A stretch of DNA of 64,000 nt from Opitutales bacterium (GCA_028280845.1 JANQKZ010000024.1:32078-96077), one strand, 5' to 3'; shown: positions 8,887 to 18,440, numbered from the stretch's first letter. A program made the numbers and translations. The notes: generated from the sequence alone by a model not told the origin.

Positions 8887-9052
8887 TCGGGACTTGCTCA
8901 AGGGCAAAGCCTTTCGCAAAATACTCGAAATGCTAAAGGCTTAACTGTTAATGCTTAACAGGAAATATTCGTTTAGCGTTTACGACTAAGCACAAACGGA
9001 TAGGCATTTTAGCCCAATCCCCATCGTCATTTTAAATCTTAAACTATTCCCC

Positions 9053-9619
9053 ATGTCCCAAGACCCCGACCTCATTCTTGATAACGCCAAAGCCGCCATG
9101 GATAAGGCGCTGAATCATACCAGTCATGAATTCACCACGCTCCATACGGGCAAGGCCAGTCCATCTATGGTGGAGGGCATCAATATTCAGGCTTACGGCT
9201 CTTCGATGAAGATTCGCGACGTTGCGGCTATCACGACCCCGGACAACCGGACTATTCAAATCCAACCCTGGGATAAGAGTGTGGTTCAAGACGTAAAAAA
9301 AGGAATCGAGGTAGCCAATCTCGGGTTTAACCCCTCGGTGGATGGAGCCCTGATCCGGATCAATATTCCTGAACTCAGCAAAGAGCGCCGCCAGGAACTG
9401 GTCAAACTCGCCCATAATATGGGAGAGGAAGGTCGAGTCGGTATCCGGGCAGCTCGCCACGACGCCATGACTGAGCTAAAGAAGTGCGAGAAGGAAAAAT
9501 CGATGTCCGAAGATGATATCAAACTGTACGAAAAAGAGGTTCAGAAACTGACCGATGATTATTCTCAAAAAGTAAATAATCTCGTCAGCAGCAAGGAGTC
9601 CGAGCTCATGCAGGTCTAG
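9053..9619 (+). CDS. frr: Ribosome recycling factor
   Basis: Splits the post-termination ribosome together with EF-G. The 188-aa length matches the family, with the three-helix-bundle hallmarks: LHTGKASPSMVEGI near the N-terminus (usually RTGRASP; here Arg is replaced by His and Lys), VAAITTPDNRTIQIQPWDKS in the beta domain, then IPELSKERRQELVK and RVGIRAARHDAM in domain I. Separated from pyrH by a 166-base gap with no gene, and 20 bases upstream of proB, so cotranscription with proB is likely. Confidence 0.95.
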   Translation: MSQDPDLILDNAKAAMDKALNHTSHEFTTLHTGKASPSMVEGINIQAYGSSMKIRDVAAITTPDNRTIQIQPWDKSVVQDVKKGIEVANLGFNPSVDGALIRINIPELSKERRQELVKLAHNMGEEGRVGIRAARHDAMTELKKCEKEKSMSEDDIKLYEKEVQKLTDDYSQKVNNLVSSKESELMQV

Positions 9620-9639
9620 CCCGCTCCCGAATTGCGTTT

Positions 9640-10746
9640 ATGGCCTTTCTGCTAGAGAACACCCAGCGGGTGGTAATTAAGGTCGGTACTGGAATTCTTA
9701 CCTCCGGGGTAGGCCAACTGGATCGGCAACGAATCGACTCCATTTCGAGTCAAATCGCGAACCTGAAGTCCAGGGGAATCGAAGTGACCCTGGTCAGCTC
9801 CGGAGCTATCGGCCTGGGCATGGGGCTACTCGAGTTGACCCGCCGCCCCACCGATATGGCTACCCTTCAAGTGTGCGCGGCCCTGGGCCAGACTGTGCTG
9901 GTCGAAACGTGGCAGGCTGCTTTCAAAGTGCATAAAATTCTCGCCGCCCAGCTGCTCTTTACCCGGGATGACCTGAAGAGTCGAAAACGCCACGTCGCGG
10001 CCAAGGATATGATGGAACGCATGCTCCACAAAGGCATTGTTCCCATCGTAAATGAAAATGATTCCATCTCCACCGAGGAGATTAAGTTTGGAGATAATGA
10101 TGTGCTGTCTGCCTTAGTGGCCAGCATGATTAAAGCGGAACACCTCATCATTCTTACGCGGGCTCCCGGCTTAATTGACCGCCAAGGTAGTGGAGCGGTC
10201 GTCCCGGTCATTACTGAGTTCTCAGATGAGATCCTGGCCATGGCTGAAGATACGGACGACCCCACCGGTCGAGGCGGCATGGTCACCAAACTGGAGGCTG
10301 CTCAACTCGCCACCCGGAATGGTTGTGGTGTCTTTATCGGCTACGGTAAAAATCCTGAGATTCTAAACCTGCTCTTTAGTGGCGAACCGGAAGGGACCTA
10401 CTTCGTGCCAGAGCTGGTGCCGATGAAATCCCAAAAACGCTGGATCGCCTTTTTTCAACACCCGGTCGGCTGTATACAGGTCGACCAGGGTGCCCGGGAT
10501 GCCCTCATTCAGCGAGGCGGTAGCCTCCTGGCTAAGGGAGTCATCAAAAGTGAAGGGTCCTTTAAAGACGGCGATGTCGTCAATATCACAGACCCCGAAG
10601 GGAATACGTTTGCCAGAGGAATAACACAATTTTCCAGCTTTCAGGTAAACCAGGTTGCAGGGCTCTCCACGCCTGATATAAAGAGTATCTTTCCGAGAAG
10701 AACTAAATTGGACGTCGTAAATCGGGACTACCTAGTCGTTTTATGA
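9640..10746 (+). CDS. proB: Glutamate 5-kinase with PUA domain
   Basis: First enzyme of proline synthesis: ATP-dependent phosphorylation of glutamate. The 368-aa product has the N-terminal kinase fold (VVIKVGTGILTSG, VSSGAIGLGM, PIVNENDSISTEE, FGDNDVLSALVASMIKAEHLIILT, and DDPTGRGGMVTKLEAAQLAT) and a C-terminal PUA domain from about 270 (GALIQRGGSLLAKGV-type region, here DALIQRGGSLLAKGVIKSEG). Proline feedback normally acts on the kinase domain. The stop overlaps the next start by four bases (ATGA), suggesting translational coupling. No proA is next to it. Confidence 0.95.
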   Translation: MAFLLENTQRVVIKVGTGILTSGVGQLDRQRIDSISSQIANLKSRGIEVTLVSSGAIGLGMGLLELTRRPTDMATLQVCAALGQTVLVETWQAAFKVHKILAAQLLFTRDDLKSRKRHVAAKDMMERMLHKGIVPIVNENDSISTEEIKFGDNDVLSALVASMIKAEHLIILTRAPGLIDRQGSGAVVPVITEFSDEILAMAEDTDDPTGRGGMVTKLEAAQLATRNGCGVFIGYGKNPEILNLLFSGEPEGTYFVPELVPMKSQKRWIAFFQHPVGCIQVDQGARDALIQRGGSLLAKGVIKSEGSFKDGDVVNITDPEGNTFARGITQFSSFQVNQVAGLSTPDIKSIFPRRTKLDVVNRDYLVVL

Positions 10747-11678
10747 AACTTGCCTCTGTCATTGTTGTTGGCCTACTCCTGACCCTGAATGCCTGCGTTA
10801 CCGCAGGAACAATCGGGGAAAAGGTCACGGAGTGGCCAAATCCGGAGTTGGTCGAAGCGAGTGGGCTGGCATTCGTGCGACCGCACAACCTGCTTATCAC
10901 TCACAATGACGATACGGATAAAAGCCTTTACTTTTTTCACCTTCCTACCGGCCAGCACCGCTCCGTTCCATTGCTGGAAACCCGAAACCGGGACTGGGAA
11001 GATATTACTCTAATCCCAGCTTCGGATGATCGAGGACCGGTCGTGGTCATCGGCGAAATCGGGGATAACGGGGCACGTTATCCGAATCTAACCCTCTACT
11101 TCTACGAGTTGCTTTTGAGTGCCCCCTCGGAAACGGAGATTCCCACCATTGATGTGGAATACCTTGGGCAAATCCCCTTTATCTATGATCGCGGCGCCCG
11201 GGATGCCGAGAGCCTGGCCTACGATGCGTCTCAACACCGACTCTTAGTCATCTCCAAACGGCTCGTTCCTGCGGAGCTGTATGAAATACCCCTCCCCGAT
11301 GACCTGGTGTTTTCCAATTCCCCCGTCCCGGTCACTGCAACGCTGAGTGCTATCATTTCTGGCATTCCACGCCCCACTCCAGCTTACATCACCGCTAATC
11401 CTCGCCTCGGTCGCTACAGTGGACAACCTGGCGGAATGGATATCGCCCCGGATGGCCGGACCGCGGCGATCATTACCTATAACGATCTTCACCTGTTTTA
11501 TCGTGAGGAGGACGAGCCCTGGGAACAAGCCCTCATCCGTCCGCCGGTAGTGGTCGACGTAATTGAGCTCGGCCAGACGGAAGCTGTGACCTTCGGACGG
11601 AATAACCGTGAAGTCTTTTTAACAACGGAGGGACAAAGCCCCCCCGTCCTCCAGGTGGACCTCCCAGCCAGACCCTGA
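10743..11678 (+). CDS. Lipoprotein with beta-propeller-like domain
   Basis: Protein of 311 aa with a lipoprotein signal: basic start, hydrophobic stretch, lipobox LNAC with Cys at about 18, so it should be anchored in the outer or inner membrane. The mature part has repeated strand-rich segments ([92 protein letters not shown]). This looks like an esterase-like or SdiA-regulated type propeller, in which WEDI and DAESL segments recur. Substrate unknown. Translationally coupled to proB, although no functional link is obvious. Confidence 0.7.
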   Translation: MKLASVIVVGLLLTLNACVTAGTIGEKVTEWPNPELVEASGLAFVRPHNLLITHNDDTDKSLYFFHLPTGQHRSVPLLETRNRDWEDITLIPASDDRGPVVVIGEIGDNGARYPNLTLYFYELLLSAPSETEIPTIDVEYLGQIPFIYDRGARDAESLAYDASQHRLLVISKRLVPAELYEIPLPDDLVFSNSPVPVTATLSAIISGIPRPTPAYITANPRLGRYSGQPGGMDIAPDGRTAAIITYNDLHLFYREEDEPWEQALIRPPVVVDVIELGQTEAVTFGRNNREVFLTTEGQSPPVLQVDLPARP

Positions 11679-11692
11679 ATCCTGGAACAACC

Positions 11693-13690
11693 GTGCAGGA
11701 CGATCTCCCTATTGACGCTCGATTTGCCCCCATCGATTTCCGGGAGGAACTCAATGACGAGCAGTTTGCCGCCGTCACAGCCCCGCCAGGGCCTGCCTTG
11801 GTTTTGGCCGGAGCAGGTAGTGGAAAAACCCGCACCCTGACTTACCGTGTGGCATATCTCCTTTCCCAGGGAATCCAACCCTGGGAAATCATGCTCCTCA
11901 CATTCACCAACAAGGCGGCCAAGGAGATGCTGGGGCGGGTACAAGACCTCACCGGAGTAGCCGGACACAAGCTCTGGGGAGGGACCTTCCACTCCATTGG
12001 TCAACGCATGCTGCGAATTCACGGGACTTCCGTTGCACTGCAACCCAGCTATACCATTTTAGACGAAGGGGACTCTGAGGGCGTCCTGACCGATGCCATT
12101 CGCTCGGTAGACGCCGGATTCCTGAAATCCAAGAACAACCCCAAAGCAAAAGTCCTCAAGGATATGATTAGCTACGCCCGCAACACAATGGAACCCGTGG
12201 CTGGGGTCGTCGCCGATCGATATCCATTCTTCGAAAACATCGGGGAGAAAGTGGAGACCTTTCACCATGCCTACCAAAAGCGCAAACTCGAGCAACAGGT
12301 GGTAGACTATGACGACCTGCTTGAGCTATGGCTCAAACTGTTACAGCAAGATAAGGAAGTCGCCTCCAAATACCAGGAGCGGTTTAAGCATATACTCGTA
12401 GACGAATACCAGGACACCAACCGGCTGCAGTCTGCCATTGTGGATATGCTCGGGGCCCATCATCAGGTCATGGCCGTCGGTGATGATGCGCAGTGCATCT
12501 ACACCTGGAGAGGGGCGGACTTCGAAAACATCATGACCTTTCCCGACCGGCACGAGGGAACCATTATCCATAAAATTGAAACCAACTATCGCAGCTCCCC
12601 CGAAATCCTGAACCTGGCGAATAGCGTATTGCAGGCTCAACCCGCGGGATTCGGCTATAGCAAGGAGCTCCATGCGGTCCGCAGGTCCCATCAGCTCCCG
12701 ATTCTCGCTCCGGTCATGGATACCCGGCAGCAAGCCCAGTTCATCTGCGCCCGGATTCGCCACTGCTACGACCAGGGGGCTTCCTTGAAAGACATCGCCG
12801 TCTTATATCGGGCTCATTTCCATGCCATGGACCTCCAGATGGAACTATCCCGACAGCAAATCCCCTACGTCATCACCAGTGGAGTTCGCTTCTTTGAACA
12901 AGCCCACGTCAAGGATGTCGCCGCCCAATTACGCTTTGTCCACAACCCCCGGGATTTGAGCGCATGGCACCGCTTCGTCTGCCTGCTCCCAAAAATCGGC
13001 CCCCGGTCGTCTGAGAAGATCTATCTGGCAGCGCGGGAAGTCGCCGAGAAAAACCGACAGGACTTTTTTAACGTCCTACAGTCCGACCCAGTCATGAAGA
13101 AGGTGCCCGCACCCGCTAAAGATACCTGGGAGCAACTCGCCCTTTCGCTCAAAGACCTTTGGACCGCAAACCAGGGGAGTCGCCCCAGCGAGGTGGTTCG
13201 TCTTGCTATCGAAGGGTGGTACACACTTTACCTCCGGCAAAATTATCCCAATTGGCCTCAACGTCAGGAGGATCTGGAGAGCCTGGTCGGATTTGCCGGT
13301 CGCTATGAAACCATGGAGGAGCTCTTGGCCCAACTGGTACTCCTCTCCTCCGAAACCAGTGATCGCTCGGTTGAGCCGAGCGAAGATTCCATACGCCTGA
13401 CGACCGTTCATCAGGCCAAAGGATTGGAGTTTCCCATCGTCTTTGTCATCGGTCTGGCCGATGGACTCTTTCCCCTTCGCCGGGCTATCGAAGCCGATGA
13501 TACGGAAGAAGAGCGGCGCCTCTTTTATGTCGCGCTCACCCGGGCTATGGATGAACTTTACATGACCTACCCTATGATTACGACTGGCAACGGCCCCCCA
13601 CAACGCAACCAGCCCAGCCGATTTCTTCAAGAGATCCCTCAGGATCGGTATGAAACTGTCCGCATGCGCCAGATGCACTCCGGTTGGTAA
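11693..13690 (+). CDS. UvrD/PcrA-type superfamily 1 DNA helicase
   Basis: ATP-dependent 3'-5' helicase of 665 aa, GTG start. Motifs in order: [12 protein letters not shown]-motif (20-30), Walker [11 protein letters not shown] (39-48), motif Ia [12 protein letters not shown], motif [13 protein letters not shown], motif [17 protein letters not shown], motif [13 protein letters not shown], motif [17 protein letters not shown], motif [17 protein letters not shown]. It is somewhat shorter than PcrA/UvrD and lacks the C-terminal Tudor-like extension that binds RNA polymerase. Likely roles are repair or replication-fork processing. Whether it is the main UvrD of this organism cannot be told from one locus. 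Confidence 0.92.
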   Translation: MQDDLPIDARFAPIDFREELNDEQFAAVTAPPGPALVLAGAGSGKTRTLTYRVAYLLSQGIQPWEIMLLTFTNKAAKEMLGRVQDLTGVAGHKLWGGTFHSIGQRMLRIHGTSVALQPSYTILDEGDSEGVLTDAIRSVDAGFLKSKNNPKAKVLKDMISYARNTMEPVAGVVADRYPFFENIGEKVETFHHAYQKRKLEQQVVDYDDLLELWLKLLQQDKEVASKYQERFKHILVDEYQDTNRLQSAIVDMLGAHHQVMAVGDDAQCIYTWRGADFENIMTFPDRHEGTIIHKIETNYRSSPEILNLANSVLQAQPAGFGYSKELHAVRRSHQLPILAPVMDTRQQAQFICARIRHCYDQGASLKDIAVLYRAHFHAMDLQMELSRQQIPYVITSGVRFFEQAHVKDVAAQLRFVHNPRDLSAWHRFVCLLPKIGPRSSEKIYLAAREVAEKNRQDFFNVLQSDPVMKKVPAPAKDTWEQLALSLKDLWTANQGSRPSEVVRLAIEGWYTLYLRQNYPNWPQRQEDLESLVGFAGRYETMEELLAQLVLLSSETSDRSVEPSEDSIRLTTVHQAKGLEFPIVFVIGLADGLFPLRRAIEADDTEEERRLFYVALTRAMDELYMTYPMITTGNGPPQRNQPSRFLQEIPQDRYETVRMRQMHSGW

Positions 13691-13752
13691 CTCGTGAGCC
13701 TGCCTTTCCCTTACGCGCTATCTCCTTTTGTCAAATATAGGTAGCTAGCTTC

Positions 13753-14217
13753 ATGATGAATCTTCCTATCACCATACGCCCTCCCGCTTCCCCCAATGAA
13801 TGGGCTGCCTATTACCAGCTCCGCTGGGTGATCTTGCGAAAACCCTGGAATCAGCCCAAAGGAAGTGAAAAGGACGAGGGAGAGGACAAGAGCGTTCATC
13901 TTGTTGCGATGGATGAAGGCCAGGGAAAGCTCATCGCCACCGGTCGCCTCGTACGGAGGGAAGAGGGAGAAGCCCAGATTCGCTCCATGGCCGTTCACTC
14001 CGACTACCAGGGGAGAGGAATCGGAATGGCCATGGTCAAAGCCCTGGAAGTTGAGGGCAGGGCGATAAATGTATCCAGAATTTACCTACATGCAAGGGAA
14101 AGCGCCCTCCCCTTCTACCATCGGGCCGGTTATCAGACTGTAAGAAAATCACACCTCGCCTTTGGCGAAATTCAACACTACCTCCTCGATAAACACCTGT
14201 CAGCCAATGGCTCATAA
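13753..14217 (+). CDS. GNAT family N-acetyltransferase
   Basis: Small acetyl-CoA-dependent transferase of 154 aa. The fold is shown by AAYYQLRWVILRKPW (helix 1), LVAMDEGQGKLIATGRL, and the acetyl-CoA loop IRSMAVHSDYQGRGIGMAMVKALE, then IYLHARESALPFYHRAGYQ. The start ITIRPPASPNEWAAYYQLRW and the AREsALPFYhraGY ending are like ElaA/YjcF-type members. Substrate unknown. The end overlaps the next gene start by 11 bases, so the two are probably translated from one message. Confidence 0.85.
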   Translation: MMNLPITIRPPASPNEWAAYYQLRWVILRKPWNQPKGSEKDEGEDKSVHLVAMDEGQGKLIATGRLVRREEGEAQIRSMAVHSDYQGRGIGMAMVKALEVEGRAINVSRIYLHARESALPFYHRAGYQTVRKSHLAFGEIQHYLLDKHLSANGS

Positions 14218-14860
14218 ATTGAATTTTACCCGTATTCCCGAATCCGAGATGCTGGAAAATGCCATCCGCTTCTATCAAACCATGGACCAGCGCCGCACGG
14301 TGAGGGATTTTTCCAACCAGCCTGTCCCCAGGGAGGTCATAGAGCATTGCCTGCTCGCAGCGGGAACATCTCCGAGTGGGGCCAATAAACAACCCTGGCA
14401 CTTCGTTGCTGTTTCTGCTCTTGAGGTCAAACAGCGGATCAGAGCGGGAGCGGAGGAAGAAGAGCGGAAATTCTACGGGGGAGGAGCCTCTCAAGACTGG
14501 CTGGATGACCTTAAACCCATCGGGACCGATGCGAACAAACCCTTCCTTGAGACCGCCCCGTGGTTAATTGCTATTTTTGGTCAACGCCGAGGCACTCACC
14601 CTGACGGCTCAAAGGATAGACATTACTATGTCAAAGAATCGGTCGGCATCGCTACCGGCATGCTCATCACCGCCCTTCACCAGGCCGGCTTGGCCACACT
14701 GACCCATACCCCGAGCCCGATGGATTTCCTCAATGACATTCTGGAACGCCCGTCGGAAGAATTCCCCTTCCTCCTGCTCGTGGCAGGCTACCCCACGGAA
14801 GATGCTACGGTACCTGACCTGAAGCGGAAGGACCTCCACGACATCGCCACGTTCAAGTAA
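14207..14860 (+). CDS. Nitroreductase-family flavoprotein, iodotyrosine deiodinase-like
   Basis: FMN-dependent oxidoreductase of 217 aa when started at the ATG overlapping the previous stop. A longer in-frame start at 14162 lies inside the GNAT gene and adds residues unlike the family. Signatures are MDQRRTVRDFSNQPVP, SGANKQPWHFVAV, and the C-terminal YVKESVGIATGMLITALHQAGLATLTHTPSPMDF block. The last, together with ERKFYGGGASQDWLDDLKPIG in the lid region, is closest to iodotyrosine deiodinase-like bacterial members. In vivo substrate unknown; dehalogenation of aromatics is possible but unproven. Confidence 0.85.
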   Translation: MAHKLNFTRIPESEMLENAIRFYQTMDQRRTVRDFSNQPVPREVIEHCLLAAGTSPSGANKQPWHFVAVSALEVKQRIRAGAEEEERKFYGGGASQDWLDDLKPIGTDANKPFLETAPWLIAIFGQRRGTHPDGSKDRHYYVKESVGIATGMLITALHQAGLATLTHTPSPMDFLNDILERPSEEFPFLLLVAGYPTEDATVPDLKRKDLHDIATFK

Positions 14861-14910
14861 GGGGTTTTCTACGTGGAATTCTACAGAGTCTGTGGTAACA
14901 AAGAAATCGA

Positions 14911-15387
14911 ATGAATCGCCTTATTCATATCTGGATCTTCACCTTAACTCTCCCGGGCTTTCTCCACGCGGTCGAAATCCGATCCGTAGAATCGGATTAT
15001 ATGGAAGCAGAGGAGGTCCTCCGGTTGAGTGACTATGTCGGGGCGTTGAATACCGGCCGCCGTCTGGTCTTGCGCACCCAGGAAAACGAATTCCCGGGGG
15101 TGTACTATAAGATTGCCCTGGACTCCTCTCTCAAAACGTTACCGGACGGAACCATTGCCCTCCTGGAATACCTGTCCGACTCAAGCCCCGACCCCTTGTC
15201 GATCGAGTTTCCCCTGCCCGGTGACCTCCCCGGAGGAAAAATGCTATTTATCGGCCTTACAGGGGACGATTGGAGGCACGACGAGCTGTCGAAGCGCCTG
15301 TTGCCCACCGCCTGGCGAATCAGCCTGATTGGGCCGGATGGCTTCCTGCTCGCAAAGAAAAACAGTTTTGTATGGGGAACCCGTTAA
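14911..15387 (+). CDS. Hypothetical secreted protein
   Basis: Protein of 158 aa, not recognised. A signal peptide is visible (MNRLIHIWIFTLTLPGFLHA, likely cut after HA at 20), so it should reach the periplasm. The mature part is strand-rich with no cysteine and no clear motif. A segment VLRTQENEFPGVYYKIALDSSLKTLPDG could be a small beta-sandwich. It overlaps the following DNA glycosylase by 16 bases, so expression is coupled. Confidence 0.65.
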   Translation: MNRLIHIWIFTLTLPGFLHAVEIRSVESDYMEAEEVLRLSDYVGALNTGRRLVLRTQENEFPGVYYKIALDSSLKTLPDGTIALLEYLSDSSPDPLSIEFPLPGDLPGGKMLFIGLTGDDWRHDELSKRLLPTAWRISLIGPDGFLLAKKNSFVWGTR

Positions 15388-16256
15388 GCTGGTCTTCCTG
15401 GGAACGGCTCGAGGGTGCCCAGCCTTGGACCCCAATCGGACTCAGGGAAACACTTTTGGGCGGGCAGGCCTTCCGGTGGCAGGGAACCGCCCCGGGCACG
15501 TATTTAGGGTGTTGGGCCGATTTACATGTTCAGCTCAGACTGAATAAGGAGAGAGAGGTTGAATTTCAGGTCCCCCTCCTCGATCAACCCCACCGCCGAA
15601 GAGACCAGATAAGGAACTACCTGGAAAACGGCTTGGATTGGCAGACCACCACCGATGCCTTGCCCTGGAAATCGGATCCGGTGCTGGCTCAAGCTATCCT
15701 TACCTTCCCCGGGATTCGCATTTTACAGCAACCGTTCTGGGAAGTCCTGGTAGGGTTTCTCTGTAGCTCAAACAAGCAGATTACGCAAATCCGCCAAATG
15801 TGCGAGGCACTCGCGGATCGGTTTGGGGAGCGGATTCATAAAACACTCCCCGCCCGCTTCCCAACACCAAACCAACTCGCAGCGAGCTCGATTGAGTCCC
15901 TCCTCGCCTGCAAACTGGGATATCGCGCAAAGTATATATGGGGAGCGGCTGAATTCATATCCGCCCAGCCGTCTTTTGAGCAGACATTAAAAAAGCTCCC
16001 ATATCTGGAAGCGAAAGCCGCCCTCATGGAGCTCCCAGGAGTGGGCCCCAAGGTGGCCGACTGTGTTCTGCTTTATGGTTTGGGGGTTTTTGAAGCCTTC
16101 CCCATGGACACCTGGATCGCGCGTATCCTCGATCAACACTACCACCTGACTCACTTCACCTCCGCCCAAAAATTACACTTCGCCAAAATCCACTTCGGCC
16201 CCCATGCCGGCCTCGCCCAACAATTCCTCTTCTCCTACGCCCGGGGAATAGGGTAG
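15372..16256 (+). CDS. ogg: 8-oxoguanine DNA glycosylase (OGG1-like)
   Basis: Removes 8-oxoguanine from DNA and cuts the abasic site through a Schiff base. The 294-aa product has the N-terminal OGG_N domain (LRETLLGGQAFRWQ, GCWADLHVQLRL), then the helix-hairpin-helix region LPGVGPKVADCVLLYGLG and AFPMDTWIARIL. The catalytic Lys is K227 and the Asp is D246; their spacing of 19 equals that of K249/D268 in human OGG1. The ATG at 15372 gives a family-like start; a longer frame at 15270 overlaps the previous gene deeply. OGG1-type enzymes are patchy in bacteria, where MutM is usual. Confidence 0.9.
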   Translation: MGNPLSWSSWERLEGAQPWTPIGLRETLLGGQAFRWQGTAPGTYLGCWADLHVQLRLNKEREVEFQVPLLDQPHRRRDQIRNYLENGLDWQTTTDALPWKSDPVLAQAILTFPGIRILQQPFWEVLVGFLCSSNKQITQIRQMCEALADRFGERIHKTLPARFPTPNQLAASSIESLLACKLGYRAKYIWGAAEFISAQPSFEQTLKKLPYLEAKAALMELPGVGPKVADCVLLYGLGVFEAFPMDTWIARILDQHYHLTHFTSAQKLHFAKIHFGPHAGLAQQFLFSYARGIG

Positions 16257-16257
16257 C

Positions 16258-16734
16258 AAACTACGAAGTTCGCAAAAAAACACGAAATGAATGGATGAGG
16301 GTTATTCGACATTTACGAAGCGCTCATACTGGAGCTTGGGAAAACTGCCAAAATTGACCAGGAGCCCAAGTTTCTTCTTTGTGGCCTTGAGGTAGTTAAG
16401 AACCTGGGCTCGATGCTCATCCGCAAGATCCTTTACGGCCTTTAATTCGAGGATGACTTCATCAAAAGCGATGAGGTCAGGTTCATATTTCTGGCTCAAT
16501 GGCTTCCCCTTATAAGTGAGATCTAGTTTGGGCTTTCGGACAAAGGGTACTTTCTGAAATTCAAATTCTATTTCCATGCATTCCTGATAAACTGACTCCA
16601 GGAATCCGTTCCCTTTTTCTTTGTACACCTCAAAACAACATCCCATAATCAAATAAGACTCTTCTTTGAAAACGATTTTTCCGCCTTCCATTTCGCCCCT
16701 CCTTTTTCGCGTCCTTTCGCGCCTTTCGTAGTTT
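16258..16734. repeat. Inverted-repeat-bounded unit carrying the GxxExxY gene
   Basis: A perfect 10-bp inverted pair, AAACTACGAA at 16258-16267 and TTCGTAGTTT at 16725-16734, brackets the GxxExxY gene and little else. Next to both ends is A/T-rich sequence with CGC-AAA and TTTCGCG steps. The 477-bp segment looks like a gene cassette or a small non-autonomous unit. No target duplication was identified. Confidence 0.45.
16302..16691 (-). CDS. GxxExxY protein
   Basis: Small protein of 129 aa with the family signature GNGFLESVYQEC (GxxExxY) near residue 28 and the core KPLSQKYEPDLIAFDEVILELKAVKDL. The core resembles PD-(D/E)xK nuclease strands (D...ELK), then HRAQVLNYLKATKKKLGLLVNFG. The family is widespread in Bacteroidota, Planctomycetota and Verrucomicrobiota, often in many copies, with no proven function. 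A nuclease-like fold is inferred from the D-ELK-Q pattern. It is bracketed by a short inverted repeat. Its codons look more A/T-rich than its neighbours. Confidence 0.85.
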   Translation of the reverse strand: MEGGKIVFKEESYLIMGCCFEVYKEKGNGFLESVYQECMEIEFEFQKVPFVRKPKLDLTYKGKPLSQKYEPDLIAFDEVILELKAVKDLADEHRAQVLNYLKATKKKLGLLVNFGSFPKLQYERFVNVE

Positions 16735-16742
16735 AAAAAAAA

Positions 16743-17738
16743 TCAAGAATCCCGCTGGAACTCCCTATACTGCCCGTCGTTCTTCCGGATGAACTGCTTC
16801 ATCGCGGTGGCATCCTCCGGATCCACCCCGAAACCCACGAAATGAATCTCCGTCGGGCGAGCGAGCTCCCGCTGCAAACGACGGACATCCCGGGCTAAAT
16901 CATCCCAAGGCACATCTTCGCCCTGGCCATTCGGGACGCTCCGTTGATAAGAGGCATCAGACAGTAGGAACAGCACATCCGGGCCCATCTCGAAAGCTTT
17001 CGTCAATACCGCCTGGATTCCGTCCGGATCGTCCCGAACCCAACTGCGGCCCGCTTTCTGGAACCGCTCATTCATCCACTGGACGGCCTCTTCCTTATTC
17101 CCGGGGGTGGCCGGGATCATTCCAGGTTTAAAGGTATCGTAAGTCCGACTGTGCTGAATGATACCAAACATCGTCCCACCGCTCAGACCATTAATCATTT
17201 CAATGGTCTTATCCCGGATCTCAGTCATCGAGAACCCCGCCCGCTTCATTGCATTCACCACTGAACCGGATACATCCAACACAATCAGGATGCGCTCCCC
17301 CTTTGACTCTACTCCAAGAAAGTTCACTGCGCTCTGGCCAAAGCCGATCCCCCCGCTTCCAAGACCTGAACCAAACCCGGTTCCAATAGCCGACCCAAGT
17401 CCAACAGAAACCTCAGCGGTAAACTCCGGCAGCGCCACATCAATCTGAGGTGTATTGATCTGACTGATACTTTTTACGCTAATCCGCGGCTGCCGCGGTC
17501 GTGAGCTGTTTTTCTGAAGATCCTTACTCCTCGCTTTATATTCCAGTTTTTGGGGCTCAATACTCTCCAGGGGTGGAGGAGGCTCAAACTCCGGCTCAGG
17601 GGGCTGGATAAATTTATATATCGTCAGAGACCCGAAGATCACCAACGCCGCCACATGTAAAGCCGCACTGATCCCTACGACCTGCGCCATGACTGCATTC
17701 TTCTTGTTTTTACCGGTAAATATTGCTTTCAAATCCAT
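16743..17738 (-). CDS. TonB-like N-terminus fused to a von Willebrand factor A domain
   Basis: Envelope protein of 331 aa. Residues 19-45 form a membrane helix; 46-57 are proline/glutamate-rich (PPEPEFEPPPP) as in TonB or TolA; a glycine-rich spacer follows at 113-135. From about 148 there is a vWA domain with a MIDAS metal site DVSGS at 155-159, then FLLSDAS for the later aspartate. It ends MKQFIRKNDGQYREFQR. It comes last in a minus-strand cluster after exbB and two exbD genes. By inference the ExbB/ExbD motor could energise this protein as a TonB substitute that binds partners through the vWA domain. The exact task is unknown. Confidence 0.8.
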   Translation of the reverse strand: MDLKAIFTGKNKKNAVMAQVVGISAALHVAALVIFGSLTIYKFIQPPEPEFEPPPPLESIEPQKLEYKARSKDLQKNSSRPRQPRISVKSISQINTPQIDVALPEFTAEVSVGLGSAIGTGFGSGLGSGGIGFGQSAVNFLGVESKGERILIVLDVSGSVVNAMKRAGFSMTEIRDKTIEMINGLSGGTMFGIIQHSRTYDTFKPGMIPATPGNKEEAVQWMNERFQKAGRSWVRDDPDGIQAVLTKAFEMGPDVLFLLSDASYQRSVPNGQGEDVPWDDLARDVRRLQRELARPTEIHFVGFGVDPEDATAMKQFIRKNDGQYREFQRDS

Positions 17739-17797
17739 ATTATTTGAGCGGTAAGGGACTGAAGGATTTGCCCTTGGTATGTGACCTATGCTCAGGG

Positions 17798-17850
17798 TGA
17801 GGACGGCGGCAAGATGTGTAGCTTGACGACTGAAAAGAGAGGGCGCGCAC
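17798..17850. repeat. Interspersed repeat type B, copy 1
   Basis: A block with GAGGAC, GCGGC, AGATGTG, AGCT, GACGAC and GCGCAC in order matches 36195-36250 in the same order and spacing, with roughly three quarters of bases the same by eye. Both copies start about 60 bases upstream of a minus-strand start codon (here the vWA gene). The 258-base gap that holds it has no convincing gene. Confidence 0.45.
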
Positions 17851-17996
17851 TAAGATGTGCGTAACCGAGCTTGAAAGGAGGAATACTGCGCATGTTGCCC
17901 CGAGGATGGGAGTGTGATCCCTACCTTTGGTAAGTTTATTGATTATTCTACTGATTGAAAAACGCATAAAAACATCCTCACACTCCCATCCGTTCT

Positions 17997-18440
17997 TCAC
18001 CCTGAGCCTTGGCCAAAGCTTACGATTTTTAACCCCGCAGCCGCGCAGGCGTTCAGGACATCAATTGATTTTTGATGGAGGGAATCATCATCTGCCTGAA
18101 TGGTGATGATCGTCTCGATATTCATCCGCTTATCCGCCATCCCCAGGCGGGTTAGGGTCCGGGTCAATTGCGGCATGTCCCGGCTTTCAGGGGTATCAAC
18201 GGGAGCTCCATTCAATAGAACCTGCCCATCTCCCAGGATATCGATAATATGCTCACTCGGCATATTGGTCGGATTCTTTGCCGGTGGAGTATCGGAGGGT
18301 AAAGTAAGGCTGATATCCGACTCCTCCTGTACAATCGTTGTCGTTACCATGAAATAGACCAGCAAGAGGAAGACGACATCGATCATCGGCGTTAAATCGA
18401 CTTTATCTTCAGTTTGAAAAACTTTGGGTAATCTAGCCAT
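17997..18440 (-). CDS. ExbD/TolR-type biopolymer transport protein (first copy)
   Basis: Proton-channel partner of an ExbB/TolQ motor, 147 aa from the ATG at 18440. Upstream in-frame codons back to 18530 read through a repeat and are not family-like. It has the cytoplasmic N-terminus, a single membrane helix with the proton-carrying Asp in LTPMIDVVFLLLVYFM, and a periplasmic domain (HIIDILGDGQVLLNGAPV, IQADDDSLHQKSIDVLNACAAAGLKIVSFG). It belongs to the exbB-exbD-exbD-vWA cluster; the leader contains an interspersed inverted repeat. Confidence 0.92.
   Translation of the reverse strand: MARLPKVFQTEDKVDLTPMIDVVFLLLVYFMVTTTIVQEESDISLTLPSDTPPAKNPTNMPSEHIIDILGDGQVLLNGAPVDTPESRDMPQLTRTLTRLGMADKRMNIETIITIQADDDSLHQKSIDVLNACAAAGLKIVSFGQGSG

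Noticed and set aside
17740..18000. An open frame of 86 codons between the vWA gene and the first exbD
   Set aside because: It runs through a type B repeat, has unusual Ser/His/Arg-rich composition and no family features; it is probably not a gene.
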